The notes under the pieces were generated by a model. It searched no databases. It was not told where the DNA came from and worked only from the letters and a program-made list of their open reading frames with translations. Positions 19,730-30,483 of a stretch of 64,000 bases of DNA are shown here, piece after piece. Source of the DNA: a bacterium endosymbiont of Escarpia laminata (GTDB lineage Bacteria > Pseudomonadota > Gammaproteobacteria > Chromatiales > Chromatiaceae); contig QGON01000057.1 in assembly GCA_003660235.1 (NCBI GenBank), positions 42,054 through 106,053 of the forward strand, given 5' to 3'. The first letter of the stretch is position 1; every line of letters begins with the position of its first letter. A program made the position numbers and the translations under genes.

Positions 19730-21001
19730 ATGGCAAAAAACATCCAGGCAATCCGCGGGATGAAAGATATCCTGCCTGAGCAGACACCTCTGTGGCAGTT
19801 TCTCGAAGATACCGTCCGTTCGGTCCTTAGCCGCTATGGGTACGGCGAGATACGCATGCCCATCGTCGAGCTGACCGAGCTCTTCAAGCGCTCCATCGGC
19901 GAGGTGACTGACATCGTCGAGAAGGAGATGTATACCTTCGAAGATCGCAACGGGGATAGCCTGACGCTGCGTCCGGAGGGCACTGCTGGCTGTGTCCGTG
20001 CCGGTCTGGAACATGGCCTGCTGTTCAACCAGGTGCAGCGCCTCTGGTATCGTGGTCCCATGTTTCGTCATGAGCGGCCCCAGAAGGGACGCTATCGGCA
20101 GTTTCATCAGATCGGGGTGGAGAGCTTTGGTCTCGAAGGACCCGATATCGACCTGGAACAGATACTCATTACCCATCGTATCTGGCGTGAGCTGGGCCTG
20201 GATGGGCTGGAACTGCAGCTCAATACTCTGGGGACAGCAGAAGAGCGAACTGCCTACAAGGTTCTGCTGGTAGACTATTTTCGTAGTCGTATCGACGAAT
20301 TGGACGGGGACAGCCGACGTCGTCTGGAGAGCAATCCTTTGCGGATTCTGGATACCAAGAACCCGGATATGGTTGCAGTGGTGAGAGATGCGCCGACCCT
20401 GATGGAGCATCTTGGTGGCGCTTCCCGTGCTCACTTTGAAACCCTTTGCGCCGGTCTGGATGCGGCGGGAGTGGCCTATGTCATCAATCCCCGTCTGGTG
20501 CGAGGGCTGGACTACTACGCCCGCACAGTGTTCGAGTGGGTCACCACGCGGCTCGGTGCTCAAGGTACGGTTTGTGCCGGCGGACGCTATGATGGGCTGG
20601 TTAAACAGCTGGGAGGACGCCCCACGCCGGCGGTAGGTTTCGCCATGGGCCTGGAGCGGCTGATTGCCCTGCTGGAAGAGAGCGAGACAGCCAAGCGTCT
20701 GCCGCCGGTGGACCTCTATCTGGTGATGATGGGTGAAACTGCGCAACGTGAAGGAGTGCAGCTGGCTGAGCGCCTGCGGGATGAGCTGCCGGGCCTGAGG
20801 TTGATTGTAAACTGCGGTGGCGGTGGTTTTAAGAGCCAGTTCAAGAAGGCCGACAAGAGCAATGCCCGTTATGCCCTGATCTTTGGGGACGATGAACTGG
20901 CCAATGGAGAGGTGGGTCTAAAGCCACTGCGTGGCGAAGGCGAGCAGCAGCAGGTGAAATTGAGTGAACTGGCGGGCATTATTGCCGGTCTGACAGCGTA
21001 A
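19730..21001 (+). CDS. hisS: Histidyl-tRNA synthetase
   Basis: [45 protein letters not shown]. Confidence 0.97.
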   Translation: MAKNIQAIRGMKDILPEQTPLWQFLEDTVRSVLSRYGYGEIRMPIVELTELFKRSIGEVTDIVEKEMYTFEDRNGDSLTLRPEGTAGCVRAGLEHGLLFNQVQRLWYRGPMFRHERPQKGRYRQFHQIGVESFGLEGPDIDLEQILITHRIWRELGLDGLELQLNTLGTAEERTAYKVLLVDYFRSRIDELDGDSRRRLESNPLRILDTKNPDMVAVVRDAPTLMEHLGGASRAHFETLCAGLDAAGVAYVINPRLVRGLDYYARTVFEWVTTRLGAQGTVCAGGRYDGLVKQLGGRPTPAVGFAMGLERLIALLEESETAKRLPPVDLYLVMMGETAQREGVQLAERLRDELPGLRLIVNCGGGGFKSQFKKADKSNARYALIFGDDELANGEVGLKPLRGEGEQQQVKLSELAGIIAGLTA

Positions 21002-21045
21002 AATCACCGGTTGGTGATTATTTTTGACTGAATAAAGGAAACCGG

Positions 21046-21672
21046 ATGAGCGTTTACCAGACTGAAGAAGAGCAGGTCGAAGTGTTAAAAAAGTGGTGGC
21101 AGGAGAACGGTAAATCCGTAGTCGCCGGCGTGGTGATTGGATTGGGCGCCGTATTTGGCTGGCAGTCCTGGGGAGAATATAAAGAGCGGGTTGGTGGAGA
21201 CGCCTCAGTCGCTTTCAACCAGATGATCACAGCTGTAGAAAGTGGTGACAGTGATTCTGCCAGCAAGCAGGCAGAGCTATTGCGCCTGGAGTACGAATCC
21301 TCGAACTATGCGGTTTTCGCAGCGTTGGCGCAGGCGCGTATCAAACTCGAGGCAGGGGACTCCCCGGCAGCCCGCTCACAGTTGGAATGGGCTATAGATA
21401 ACGCCTCTGAACCCGGTCTGAAACAGATCGCACAGTTACGGTTGGCGCGCGTTCTGTTGAGTGAGGGTGACCTGGATGGCGCTGCCGCTCAGGCGAAGGT
21501 CGATAGCGGGGCCTATGCAGGTGAATTTGCCGTACTACGGGGCGACATTGCCCTGGCCCGTCAAGATAATAACAGCGCCCGCGACGCCTATAGTCTGGCC
21601 CTTGCCAGTGGGGTGGGTAACAGCGCGCTGGTGCAGATGAAACTTGACGATCTGGCAGTGGAAACACCCTGA
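21046..21672 (+). CDS. yfgM: YfgM family translocon-associated protein
   Basis: MSVYQTEEEQVEVLKKWWQENGKSVVAGVVIGLGAVFGWQSW; hisS-bamB context. Confidence 0.9.
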   Translation: MSVYQTEEEQVEVLKKWWQENGKSVVAGVVIGLGAVFGWQSWGEYKERVGGDASVAFNQMITAVESGDSDSASKQAELLRLEYESSNYAVFAALAQARIKLEAGDSPAARSQLEWAIDNASEPGLKQIAQLRLARVLLSEGDLDGAAAQAKVDSGAYAGEFAVLRGDIALARQDNNSARDAYSLALASGVGNSALVQMKLDDLAVETP

Positions 21673-21679
21673 GGTCGTT

Positions 21680-22843
21680 ATGAAGCGCGTCTGGTTCTGG
21701 TTCTTTCTGCTCTCGCTGCTGTCTGGCTGTAGCAGTCTCTTTCCCGCCAAGGATAATGCAGATCCACCGGCGGAACTTGTGGATTTCACTGCGGCCCTGG
21801 AACTCGAAACGCTATGGCAGCTCACGGTGGGCGGCACCGACGGTAAGTTTCTTGAGATCGCCCCTGCAGTTGCTGATGAACATCTCTTTATCGCAGACCC
21901 GAAAGGCCGGGTGGTGGCGGTTGACCGTCTCAATGGCAAACAATTGTGGAATGTGGAGACCAAGCTGCAGGTGAGCGGTGGCCCGGGTGTGGGCAATGGC
22001 CTGGTGTTACTGGGTACTGCTGAGGCTGAACTGGTGGCGCTTGACGCAGCAGATGGCAGTGAGAAGTGGCGGCGCCGGGTCAGTAGTGAGGTGCTCTCGG
22101 TTCCTGCTGCGTCCCGGGGCGTTGTGGTGGTGCGCACTGTCGATGGACGGGCGGCCGGGCTGTCGGCTGATACAGGAGCCAGCCGTTGGACCTTTGACCA
22201 TTCGGAACCTGTTCTCACCCTACGTGGCAACAGTTCGCCAATCATCAATGAAGACCAGGTATTCATCGGCTTTTCCAACGGTAAGCTTGCCGGACTCTCT
22301 CTGGATAGCGGCACTGCCAATTGGGAAGCAACGGTTGCCACCGCGCACGGGCGGACCGAACTGGAGCGGATAGTGGATATCGACTCCGACCCGGTGGTGG
22401 TGGAGGGTGTCATCTACGCTGCCAGTTTTCAGGGGCAGGTTGCGGCGGTTTCCGAAAGCAGCGGCGTGGTGCTATGGAGGCGGGATATCTCGGTGCACGC
22501 TGGTCTGGATGCGGATTGGAGACAGCTCTATGTCACTGACGACGAAGACTCTATCTGGGCACTCGAAGCGGGCAACGGTGCGACCCTGTGGCAACAGAAG
22601 GCACTTCGCGCAAGAAAGTTGTCGGCCCCCGCGATTATCGGCAACTATCTGGTAGTGGGAGATTACGACGGTTATCTGCACTGGTTATCCCAGGAAGATG
22701 GCCGCATGGTTGCACGCATTCGTGTGGGCAGTGAGGGTATTCGCGCCAAACCCCAGGTGGTGGACGACATCGTCTATGTCTTTGACGACAGTGGAAAGTT
22801 GACTGCATTGCGCATACGTCTGCCCGCAACGGAAACCCCCTGA
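21680..22843 (+). CDS. bamB: Outer membrane assembly lipoprotein BamB
   Basis: Lipobox LLSGCSS, PQQ-type beta-propeller repeats; start set at ATG 21680. Confidence 0.94.
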   Translation: MKRVWFWFFLLSLLSGCSSLFPAKDNADPPAELVDFTAALELETLWQLTVGGTDGKFLEIAPAVADEHLFIADPKGRVVAVDRLNGKQLWNVETKLQVSGGPGVGNGLVLLGTAEAELVALDAADGSEKWRRRVSSEVLSVPAASRGVVVVRTVDGRAAGLSADTGASRWTFDHSEPVLTLRGNSSPIINEDQVFIGFSNGKLAGLSLDSGTANWEATVATAHGRTELERIVDIDSDPVVVEGVIYAASFQGQVAAVSESSGVVLWRRDISVHAGLDADWRQLYVTDDEDSIWALEAGNGATLWQQKALRARKLSAPAIIGNYLVVGDYDGYLHWLSQEDGRMVARIRVGSEGIRAKPQVVDDIVYVFDDSGKLTALRIRLPATETP

Positions 22844-22852
22844 GCCGCGGCC

Positions 22853-24250
22853 ATGCTTCCTGTTATAGCACTTGTCGGTCGCCCCAATGTGGGCAAGTCC
22901 ACGCTTTTCAATCGCCTCACCCGCAGCCGGGACGCCTTGGTGGCGGATCAGCCCGGTCTCACCCGTGATCGTAAATATGGCACCGGAAAGATGGGTGACA
23001 GCCCCTATGTGATCGTCGATACCGGCGGCATCAGTGGTAATGAAGGAGGGGTTGAGTTCCTGATGGAGCAGCAGGTGCGCCAGGCCATTGGCGAGGCGGA
23101 TCATATCCTCTTTCTGTTGGATGCCAGAGAGGGCTGTACCGGCAGTGACGAGACGATTGCCGCTGAGCTGCGCCGCACCGGCACGCCGATTACCCCGGTG
23201 GTGAACAAGAGCGAGGGTTTGGAGGTGGAGATGGCCGCTGCCGACTTCTTCTCCCTGGGATTGGGTGAGCCCTCAGCGATTGCCGCAGTTCACGGTCAGG
23301 GTGTGAATACCCTGATCAACCAGGTACTCGACACCCTGCCACCGGTGGAGACGCTGGACGAGGAGATCAAGGGGACGCAGATCGCGGTGGTTGGGCGTCC
23401 CAATGTGGGTAAATCGACGCTGGTCAACCGTTTGCTGGGAGAGGAGCGGGTGGTGACCTTCGACCAGCCGGGCACCACCCGGGACAGTATCTTTATCCCT
23501 TTTGTCCACGACGAACGTCCCTATACGCTCATCGATACGGCGGGTGTGCGACGGCGTGCGCGCATCACGGAAGCGGTCGAAAAATTCAGTATCGTCAAAA
23601 CACTGCAGGCCATCGAGCAGGCCAATGTGGTGCTGATGGTGCTCGACGCTCATCAGGGTGTGGGAGAGCAGGATGCGACGCTGGCGGGTCATGTGCTGGA
23701 GAGTGGCCGCGCACTCGTACTGGTGGTGAACAAATGGGATGGCCTCACACCCGACCAGCGTGAGCATATGAAAGAGGAGATTGGCCGGAAACTGCCGTTT
23801 CTCGGTTTTGCGCGGCTGCATTTCGTCTCTGCTCTGCACGGTTCAGGTGTGGGTGACCTCTACCAGCTGGTGGATCAGGCCTATGAAAATGCCATGCGGG
23901 ACATGGCGACGCCCGAACTGACCCGGTTGCTGGAGCTGCTGGTGCAGGAGCATCAACCGCCATCCGTGCACGGGCGGCGTATCAAGATGCGCTACGCGCA
24001 TCAGGGTGGAAAGAACCCGCCGATTATCGTGATTCACGGCAATCAGACCCAGCATGTGCCGAATCCCTACAAACGCTATCTGGTGGGCCGTTTTCGCGAA
24101 GCGATGAAATTGATCGGGACGCCGATTCGCATCGAGTTCCGCTCAGGCGACAACCCCTTTGAGGGCAAGAAGAACAAGCTGACCAATCGGCAGATACAGA
24201 AGCGCCAACGACTGAAGAGACACGTCAAACGCCAGGATCGGAAAAAATAA
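22853..24250 (+). CDS. der: Double-domain ribosome-biogenesis GTPase Der/EngA
   Basis: Two GTPase P-loops: [15 protein letters not shown] and [15 protein letters not shown]. Confidence 0.97.
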   Translation: MLPVIALVGRPNVGKSTLFNRLTRSRDALVADQPGLTRDRKYGTGKMGDSPYVIVDTGGISGNEGGVEFLMEQQVRQAIGEADHILFLLDAREGCTGSDETIAAELRRTGTPITPVVNKSEGLEVEMAAADFFSLGLGEPSAIAAVHGQGVNTLINQVLDTLPPVETLDEEIKGTQIAVVGRPNVGKSTLVNRLLGEERVVTFDQPGTTRDSIFIPFVHDERPYTLIDTAGVRRRARITEAVEKFSIVKTLQAIEQANVVLMVLDAHQGVGEQDATLAGHVLESGRALVLVVNKWDGLTPDQREHMKEEIGRKLPFLGFARLHFVSALHGSGVGDLYQLVDQAYENAMRDMATPELTRLLELLVQEHQPPSVHGRRIKMRYAHQGGKNPPIIVIHGNQTQHVPNPYKRYLVGRFREAMKLIGTPIRIEFRSGDNPFEGKKNKLTNRQIQKRQRLKRHVKRQDRKK

Positions 24251-24279
24251 CTTTTAAAGAGTGCCTGCTGGCAGTGAGG

Positions 24280-24432
24280 TAGGTCGGGTTAGGCGCGAAC
24301 CCGCACGCAACTTGGATTTGGCACAACGTTTTTCTCGCGACGTAACCCGACAAAGCCGTGTCGGGTTACAATGCGCGGCAAGCCAAATGATGAATTTCAA
24401 GCTTGGTACAACGCGCATCTAACCCGACCTAC
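24280..24432. repeat. Nested palindromic intergenic element built on GTCGGGTTA/TAACCCGAC
   Basis: Outer arms TAGGTCGGGTTAGGCGCG (24280-24297) and CGCGCATCTAACCCGACCTAC (24412-24432); inner hairpin GTAACCCGAC (24342-24351)/GTCGGGTTAC (24360-24369). Confidence 0.85.
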
Positions 24433-24472
24433 AACTGGATCGCCCGATCCGCAAGCCTGATCGGGCTTACGG

Positions 24473-25894
24473 CTAGAAAACACCAAGATCGAGATAAGAG
24501 CGAGCCAACTTGCTTACCGCGATGTAATAGGCCGCAGTGCGGTAGTCCTCGATCTCCTCTTTACGGCAGCGAGTGTCGATGATCTCCTGCAGTGCCTGGC
24601 GCATACTGTCATCCAGACCCGAACACACCAGATCCTCCTCATTGGCCCCCTTCTCCAACTCACTTCTGATCCACTTCGGAACAGTCCGGCCGCTGGTCTC
24701 TTCCAGCGCTTGCAGGATATGACGCCCGCGGCTCTCATCGTAACGGCGTTCAAGGCGGCCGAAACGAATATGTGTGAGGTTCCGAATCCATTCGAAATAG
24801 GAGACCACGACACCACCTGCGTTGACATAGACATCCGGCAGGATGGTGATGCCACGGCTGCGCAGGATGCGGTCTGCCTCGAAGGTGATCGGACCATTGG
24901 CCGCCTCGGCGATCAGCTTTGCCTGGATATTCGGCGCGTTCTCTTCGGTGATGGCGGCTTCGACAGCGGCCGGGATCAGTATGTCGCACTCCATCTCCAT
25001 CACCTTGGCGCCATCCTCCTGGAAATCTGCCCCGGCAAAGCCCTCGAAGCCGCCGTGGGAACATTTATGGTAGAAGGCCTCCTCGATGTGGATGCCGTCA
25101 GGGTTGATGAGCGCCCCGTCGTGTTTGATGATGGCGATGATCTTGGCGCCGTCCTCTTCTGAGAGAAACTTGGCGGTATGGTAACCGACATTACCGAAGC
25201 CCTGAACGATGATGCGTTTCCCCTCCAGGTCGCCATTCAGACCTGCCTCATTGCACTCCTCCCGATGTCTGAAAAACTCCCTCAGGGCGAACTGCACGCC
25301 ACGCCCGGTGGCCTCGGTACGTCCCTTCAGACCGCCGTGGGCGACCGGCTTGCCGGTGACACAAGCTACGTAGTTGATATCTTCCGGGTAGAGGTGTTTA
25401 TAGGTGTCTGCAATCCAGGACATCTCCCGCTGGCCGGTGCCGACATCGGGAGCGGGTACGTTGGTGGCTGGATTGAGGAAGCCTTTGCTGGCGAGTTCCC
25501 GGGCAAAGCGGCGGGTGATAATCTGTAACTCATCCCGTGTATAGTTATTGGGATTGATGTGCAGTCCCCCTTTGGAGCCGCCGAAGGGGACATCCACGAT
25601 GGCGCACTTATAGGTCATCAGTGCTGCCAGAGCCTCCACTTCCATCTGATCCACTTTCTCGGAAAAACGGATGCCGCCTTTCGATGGCAGACGATGGATG
25701 CTGTGCACTGCGCGCCAGCCGGTGAACACCTCGATATGGTCACCGATCTTTACCGGGAAGCTGACCTGGAGTACCGAGGTGCAACTCTTGATGGCGTTGT
25801 CGACCCCCGGTGGCAGATCCAGGATTTGCAGTGCCCGGTCGACCATGTGATCGATGCTCTGACGAAAAGATAGGCCACACGGGACTTCGGTCAT
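24473..25894 (-). CDS. Glu/Leu/Phe/Val dehydrogenase (glutamate dehydrogenase)
   Basis: KGGIRFSEKVDQMEVEALAALMTYKCAIVDVPFGGSKGG; RIIVQGFGNVGYHTAKFL. Confidence 0.93.
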   Translation of the reverse strand: MTEVPCGLSFRQSIDHMVDRALQILDLPPGVDNAIKSCTSVLQVSFPVKIGDHIEVFTGWRAVHSIHRLPSKGGIRFSEKVDQMEVEALAALMTYKCAIVDVPFGGSKGGLHINPNNYTRDELQIITRRFARELASKGFLNPATNVPAPDVGTGQREMSWIADTYKHLYPEDINYVACVTGKPVAHGGLKGRTEATGRGVQFALREFFRHREECNEAGLNGDLEGKRIIVQGFGNVGYHTAKFLSEEDGAKIIAIIKHDGALINPDGIHIEEAFYHKCSHGGFEGFAGADFQEDGAKVMEMECDILIPAAVEAAITEENAPNIQAKLIAEAANGPITFEADRILRSRGITILPDVYVNAGGVVVSYFEWIRNLTHIRFGRLERRYDESRGRHILQALEETSGRTVPKWIRSELEKGANEEDLVCSGLDDSMRQALQEIIDTRCRKEEIEDYRTAAYYIAVSKLARSYLDLGVF

Positions 25895-26002
25895 TTTGGA
25901 AACTCCTGAATCCGGGAAACAATTTTGCTGTTTGAAGTCTAGTTGATGGCGCGAATACCATTCAATGTGGTGGACTACCGGGTTTGCCCCGACCTCTTGC
26001 GG

Positions 26003-26764
26003 CTACTGCTGCAACGTTCGGCCTCCATCGACGGGGATAATTTGGCCGGTGATGTAGTGTGCGTCCCGCACCAGAAACAGCAGGGTTTGGGCAATATCCT
26101 CAGGGCTGCCGGGGCGCTTCAGGGCCGTGCGGTTGAGGATCTGCTCCCTCTCATCGGAATCCAGGCTCTGTTCCGGCCAGAGGATGGCGCCGGGGGCGAT
26201 GCCGTTGACGCGGATCTCCGGTCCCAATTCGCGGGCCAGGGATTTTACCAGCATGGCGTTACCCGCCTTGGCGATGGAGTAGATCGGATGGGCCTTGAGT
26301 GGCCGTTCTGCGTGGATATCCACCAGATTGACGATGCAGCCGCCAGACACTTTCAGCAGAGGGGCGGCAGCCCGGGAGAGAAAGAAGGGGGCCTTGAGGT
26401 TGCTGCCGATAAGGTCGTCCCAGTCGGCCTCGGTGGCTGTCTCCAGCGGGGTCGGGTAGAAACTGGAGGCGTTGTTGACCAGCAGGTCGAGGCGGCCGAA
26501 GAGAGTCTTGGCAGCTTCAATCAACAGTGGCAGATCTGCGGTTTCATGCAGATCTGCTTGTGCGAGGGCGACTGATCCGGGGCGCTCGGTTTCAAGCTCC
26601 GCCTTTAGTCTTTCTGCGGCTTGGGAGGAGTTGCGGTAGTGCAGAACCAGGCTCATCCCTTCCCGGTGGAGGGTACGGGCGATTTGGGCGCCGATGCGGT
26701 GGGCGCCACCTGTGATCAGTGCGCACCTGCCGCTGAGTGGCGTGGTGATCGTTTTTTGCGTCAC
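26003..26764 (-). CDS. SDR family pteridine reductase
   Basis: ALITGGAHRIGAQIARTLHREG; LVNNASSFYPTPLE; YSIAKAGNAMLVKSLARELG. Confidence 0.88.
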   Translation of the reverse strand: MTQKTITTPLSGRCALITGGAHRIGAQIARTLHREGMSLVLHYRNSSQAAERLKAELETERPGSVALAQADLHETADLPLLIEAAKTLFGRLDLLVNNASSFYPTPLETATEADWDDLIGSNLKAPFFLSRAAAPLLKVSGGCIVNLVDIHAERPLKAHPIYSIAKAGNAMLVKSLARELGPEIRVNGIAPGAILWPEQSLDSDEREQILNRTALKRPGSPEDIAQTLLFLVRDAHYITGQIIPVDGGRTLQQ

Positions 26765-26823
26765 GCTCGTACTCCGTGGTTGAATGCGCCACTACTCTAG
26801 CGCATTACCCCGGTTTCTACATT

Positions 26824-28029
26824 ATGTCCGATTGTCTGCAGCCGCCGCACCACTCATCCCCCAACAGCCTGCCGTCCCCGGATGCCGCTGCACTGGCTGT
26901 CAGTGAACAGTTGGAGCGCAGGATTCGTGATGAAATGGAGCAGACGGGCGGTGCAATCCCCTTCGATCGGTTCATGGAACTGGCGCTCTATGCGCCGGGG
27001 CTGGGCTATTATGTGGCGGGCAGCCGCAAGTTTGGCGAGGCGGGGGATTTTATCACTGCGCCAGAGATCTCGCCTCTGTTCGCCCGCTGTCTTGCCCGTT
27101 CAGCACAGCAGCTACTGGCGGAGATCAACGGCGGGGCGATTCTGGAGTTCGGTGCCGGTTCAGGTCTAATGGCCGCCGATATGCTGGCCGAGCTCGAACG
27201 GCTGGATGCGCTGCCGCAGCGCTATCTGATCATGGAGGTCAGTCCGGAGTTACAGGCGCGGCAACGAGAGACCATAACCCGGCGGGTGCCGGAACTGTCG
27301 GCGCGGATCGAGTGGCTGGATCGTCTGCCGGATTCTTTCTCCGGGCTGGTAGTGGCCAACGAACTTCTCGATGCCATGCCGGCACACCGTTTTCGCATGC
27401 GCTCAGGGTGTGTGGAGGAGAGCTTCGTCGCCTGGGATGAAGCGGGATTTGTGGAGCGTTTCGAGACGGCTGTCAGCCCGGAATTAGACTCAACTATTGG
27501 GCGGATCCAGGCGACCAACGGGGAGTTGGCGGAGGGTTATGTCTCCGAGGTCAATCTGCGTCTGCATGGTTGGATGAAGGCTTTGGGAACTATGATGCAG
27601 CGCGGTGCCGTCCTATTGGTGGACTATGGCTATCCGCGCAGCGAATTCTTTCATCCGCAACGCACCAGCGGTACCCTGATGTGCCACTATCGCCACCGCG
27701 CTCACCCTGATCCTTTTCGCTGGGTCGGTCTGCAGGATATTACCGCCCATGTCGATTTTACCGCTGTCGCAGAGTCGGGTGTTGCAGCAGGGTTTGAACT
27801 GTTGGGGTATACCACCCAGGCGCACTTTTTGATGGCCAGTGGACTGGACAGCCTTCTGGCGGGTTCGGACCCCAATGACCTGGTCAGTCACATGGAACTG
27901 GTGCAGGGGGTGAAACGCCTGACCCTGCCTTCGGAGATGGGTGAAAGATTCAAGGTGGTGGGGTTGGGTATGGATGCTGGGCAGCGTCTCAGTGGCTTTA
28001 GCCTGAGGGACTTACGTGACCGACTCTAA
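26824..28029 (+). CDS. MidA/NDUFAF7-like SAM-dependent methyltransferase
   Basis: GLGYYVAGSRKFGEAGDFITAPEISPLF; ILEFGAGSGLMAADML; VVANELLDAMPAHRF. Start set at ATG 26824. Confidence 0.9.
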   Translation: MSDCLQPPHHSSPNSLPSPDAAALAVSEQLERRIRDEMEQTGGAIPFDRFMELALYAPGLGYYVAGSRKFGEAGDFITAPEISPLFARCLARSAQQLLAEINGGAILEFGAGSGLMAADMLAELERLDALPQRYLIMEVSPELQARQRETITRRVPELSARIEWLDRLPDSFSGLVVANELLDAMPAHRFRMRSGCVEESFVAWDEAGFVERFETAVSPELDSTIGRIQATNGELAEGYVSEVNLRLHGWMKALGTMMQRGAVLLVDYGYPRSEFFHPQRTSGTLMCHYRHRAHPDPFRWVGLQDITAHVDFTAVAESGVAAGFELLGYTTQAHFLMASGLDSLLAGSDPNDLVSHMELVQGVKRLTLPSEMGERFKVVGLGMDAGQRLSGFSLRDLRDRL

Positions 28030-28038
28030 CATCCTCCT

Positions 28039-28548
28039 CTAGGGTTGGATCACTGATTTTGCAGTTTCCCGGGGCTTTAGCTGGACCAAAGCCTCGTCAA
28101 TTGCGGCATCAAGGTAGAAGGAGAACATCTCCACCGTGTTGATGCCGATCATGCGTTTGCGTACCTCTGAGCCCTCCCCATTGAGAAACAGCAGCGTTGG
28201 GCTTAAATGGACATCGTATCCATGGACAAAATGGGAGGCATCCTCGCGTTGGCCCTCGAAGTTCGTGACGTCCTGGCCCAGGTCGATAAGGATTTCGCGC
28301 ATGATGATCTTCTCTTCATACTCCCCGCTCAACAACATCGGATGCAGTATTTCCTGTTTCATCAGGTCGCAGAATGGACAGTGGTCCTGAGAAACCATCA
28401 GGAGAATGGGGAGTTGCCGCTGGATGGAGAGCCTTCCATCCTTCTGTAGATCGGTGGTGATGGGGATACGGATTTCCTCGGTGGAGAATGCCAGGCAAGA
28501 GAGCAACAGAAAGAAGCCGGCAAGACAGCCGATTGTCAGGTTTCGCAC
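28039..28548 (-). CDS. Thioredoxin-fold secreted protein (CPFC)
   Basis: Signal-like N-terminus; DHCPFCDLMKQEILHPML; HLSPTLLFLNGEGSEV. Confidence 0.8.
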   Translation of the reverse strand: MRNLTIGCLAGFFLLLSCLAFSTEEIRIPITTDLQKDGRLSIQRQLPILLMVSQDHCPFCDLMKQEILHPMLLSGEYEEKIIMREILIDLGQDVTNFEGQREDASHFVHGYDVHLSPTLLFLNGEGSEVRKRMIGINTVEMFSFYLDAAIDEALVQLKPRETAKSVIQP

Positions 28549-28663
28549 GATATCTCCAAGCTGTCAGTGGGACGAACGCAGTATAAAGAAATCTGCTCTA
28601 ACCGTCCCGTAGGATGCCCTTGTGGAGATTATCTGTCAGTGGTGAAATGACTGAACCATACTC

Positions 28664-29218
28664 TTAGTGTGGAAAAGACTCCAAGTCAACCGGCTTGGCG
28701 GCTCCGGCAATGGCATCTGTTGGCAGCCCGATCTTCTGCATGGCTGTGCGGGAGTCTCTGAGCGCGCTGTCGAGCAGGTCCTCGTAGTTTTCCTTGCCGT
28801 TGAAGCCAGCGATGGGTGCTGTCAGAGGGTTACCATTGGGATCGAGAATTACCACCGTTGGGGTGGCAAAGACCTTGTAGCGTCTGGTGAACTGGCGGCT
28901 GCGGATTCGGCTGCCGTCAAAATCGGTGATTTTGCCGCCATTGCTGATGTTGTATTCCAGAATTGTGGCCTTTTTAGCGGCCTCTGGATCAGCGAGCATC
29001 GGTTTCAATACCTGCTCTTTGAGTAACTCGCAGTAGCCACAGCCATCGGCAGTGAATGCTACCAAAATCGGACTACCGGTCTTGGTGGCCTGCTTAGATA
29101 CGGCCTCCCAGTCAGTGGTGCTCTTGAGTTCTGTTGCGTTGGAGACTGAAAAGACCAACAGAAACAGCAAGGCTAAAAGTAATCGAAACTGCATGATCAT
29201 CCGAGTTATCAAATCCAT
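28664..29218 (-). CDS. Thioredoxin-fold secreted protein (CGYC)
   Basis: Signal-like N-terminus; DGCGYCELLKEQVLKPML; VFATPTVVILDPNGNPL. Confidence 0.82.
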   Translation of the reverse strand: MDLITRMIMQFRLLLALLFLLVFSVSNATELKSTTDWEAVSKQATKTGSPILVAFTADGCGYCELLKEQVLKPMLADPEAAKKATILEYNISNGGKITDFDGSRIRSRQFTRRYKVFATPTVVILDPNGNPLTAPIAGFNGKENYEDLLDSALRDSRTAMQKIGLPTDAIAGAAKPVDLESFPH

Positions 29219-29395
29219 GATTCACACATAAGAATATCATGAGACTTTAATATATCAACTATTTCTCAGGGTTTTTCCCTCTAACTGTGAACAGGGTTCA
29301 TATCACCGATATCTTTCTTTTCAGCTTGAGTGGATCGGTTATGAGTGAAACGGGAGGAGATTGTGCTATAGGCCCTATTATGTTGTCGGTTATCC

Positions 29396-30358
29396 TTAAC
29401 GGGCTGAGGTTGAACGGTAGCGCTGAAAACGGCCACGATAATTTTTCCCACCCAGATAGAGCGGCACGATTTCATCGATATCCTTGGGTTTGATACCCAG
29501 GTCGGGAAAACTATTCTCACTGCAGGTGCTATCCATTTGCAGGGAGAGGTAGTTGTCCTGAGAGAAAGGTTTACCGGGGAGGTGCTCCAGAAGGCGGGCT
29601 TGCAGTTGGGAGGTGCGATCTCCCAAACCGATGACTCGCCGCTTCAGATTAAGCATCTGTGCGGTATAGAGGACCAACTCCCGCAAAGAGAAACTGCGTG
29701 GTCCGCAGAGATCGAAATGTTTACCAAAGGTGTGACGATCTTTCAAAGCCCGGCTGAATGCTTCAGCCACGTCGCCAACATAAACGGGTGCGAAGCGGGT
29801 TTCAGGGCAGGCGAGGGGGAATATGCCGGGTGTGAAGCGCAGCAGCTGAGCGAAGCGATTGAAGAAGCTGTCTCCAGGGCCAAAGATGACCGAGGGACGA
29901 AAGCTGGTGACCTGCATAGAGGCGCTGCCGTGAGTGTGGGCGCGGTTTTCCCCCTCGCCTTTTGTGCGGAGGTATTGGCTGGTGCCGTTTGCCTCGCTGG
30001 CGTTTAATGCGCTCATGTGCAACAGTCTGGGAACCCCTGCGTCACGGCAGGCATCGACAAGAGTATCCACCAGTTCAACATGAATTTTTCGGAAGCTGCC
30101 CGTGTGGCTATCCTCGTTGAGTATGCCGATGAGATTGATCACCGCATCGCAATCCATAAACTGCCCCGCCAACGCTGCCCGGTCAAAGATGTCGGTAGTG
30201 GCGAGTTTGCAACCAGGGTAGATCTTGAGATGAGAGAAACGTTCGGGATGGCGGCTGACTATCTTACAGGCGGTACCCGCTTTGCTTAGCCGCCCCACCA
30301 GATGTTGTCCAACAAATCCGCTTCCACCGAGGATACAGACACGAACATCCGCCATCAC
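29396..30358 (-). CDS. NAD(P)-binding complex I NDUFA9-like protein
   Basis: VCILGGSGFVGQHLVGRLSKAG; SFRPSVIFGPGDSFFNRFAQLLRFTPGIFPLACPETRFAPVYVGDVAEAF. Confidence 0.85.
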   Translation of the reverse strand: MMADVRVCILGGSGFVGQHLVGRLSKAGTACKIVSRHPERFSHLKIYPGCKLATTDIFDRAALAGQFMDCDAVINLIGILNEDSHTGSFRKIHVELVDTLVDACRDAGVPRLLHMSALNASEANGTSQYLRTKGEGENRAHTHGSASMQVTSFRPSVIFGPGDSFFNRFAQLLRFTPGIFPLACPETRFAPVYVGDVAEAFSRALKDRHTFGKHFDLCGPRSFSLRELVLYTAQMLNLKRRVIGLGDRTSQLQARLLEHLPGKPFSQDNYLSLQMDSTCSENSFPDLGIKPKDIDEIVPLYLGGKNYRGRFQRYRSTSAR

Positions 30359-30483
30359 ATTCTCTCCATCTTTTTTATACTTGTAGTTGGTGAATAATGG
30401 ACCTGAACCGATAGTGGTTCAACTATCCTGTTTCTGTTTGATATTCATGAAGTTCCCCGTAGCAGAGTGAAGCCAAGGCACCG

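Noticed and set aside
19703-20746. 347-aa antisense ORF opposite hisS
   Set aside because: Same reason; hisS motifs on the plus strand are unambiguous.
21535-22413. 292-aa antisense ORF opposite yfgM/bamB
   Set aside because: Ser/Thr/Pro/Arg-rich mirror frame of a recognised gene.
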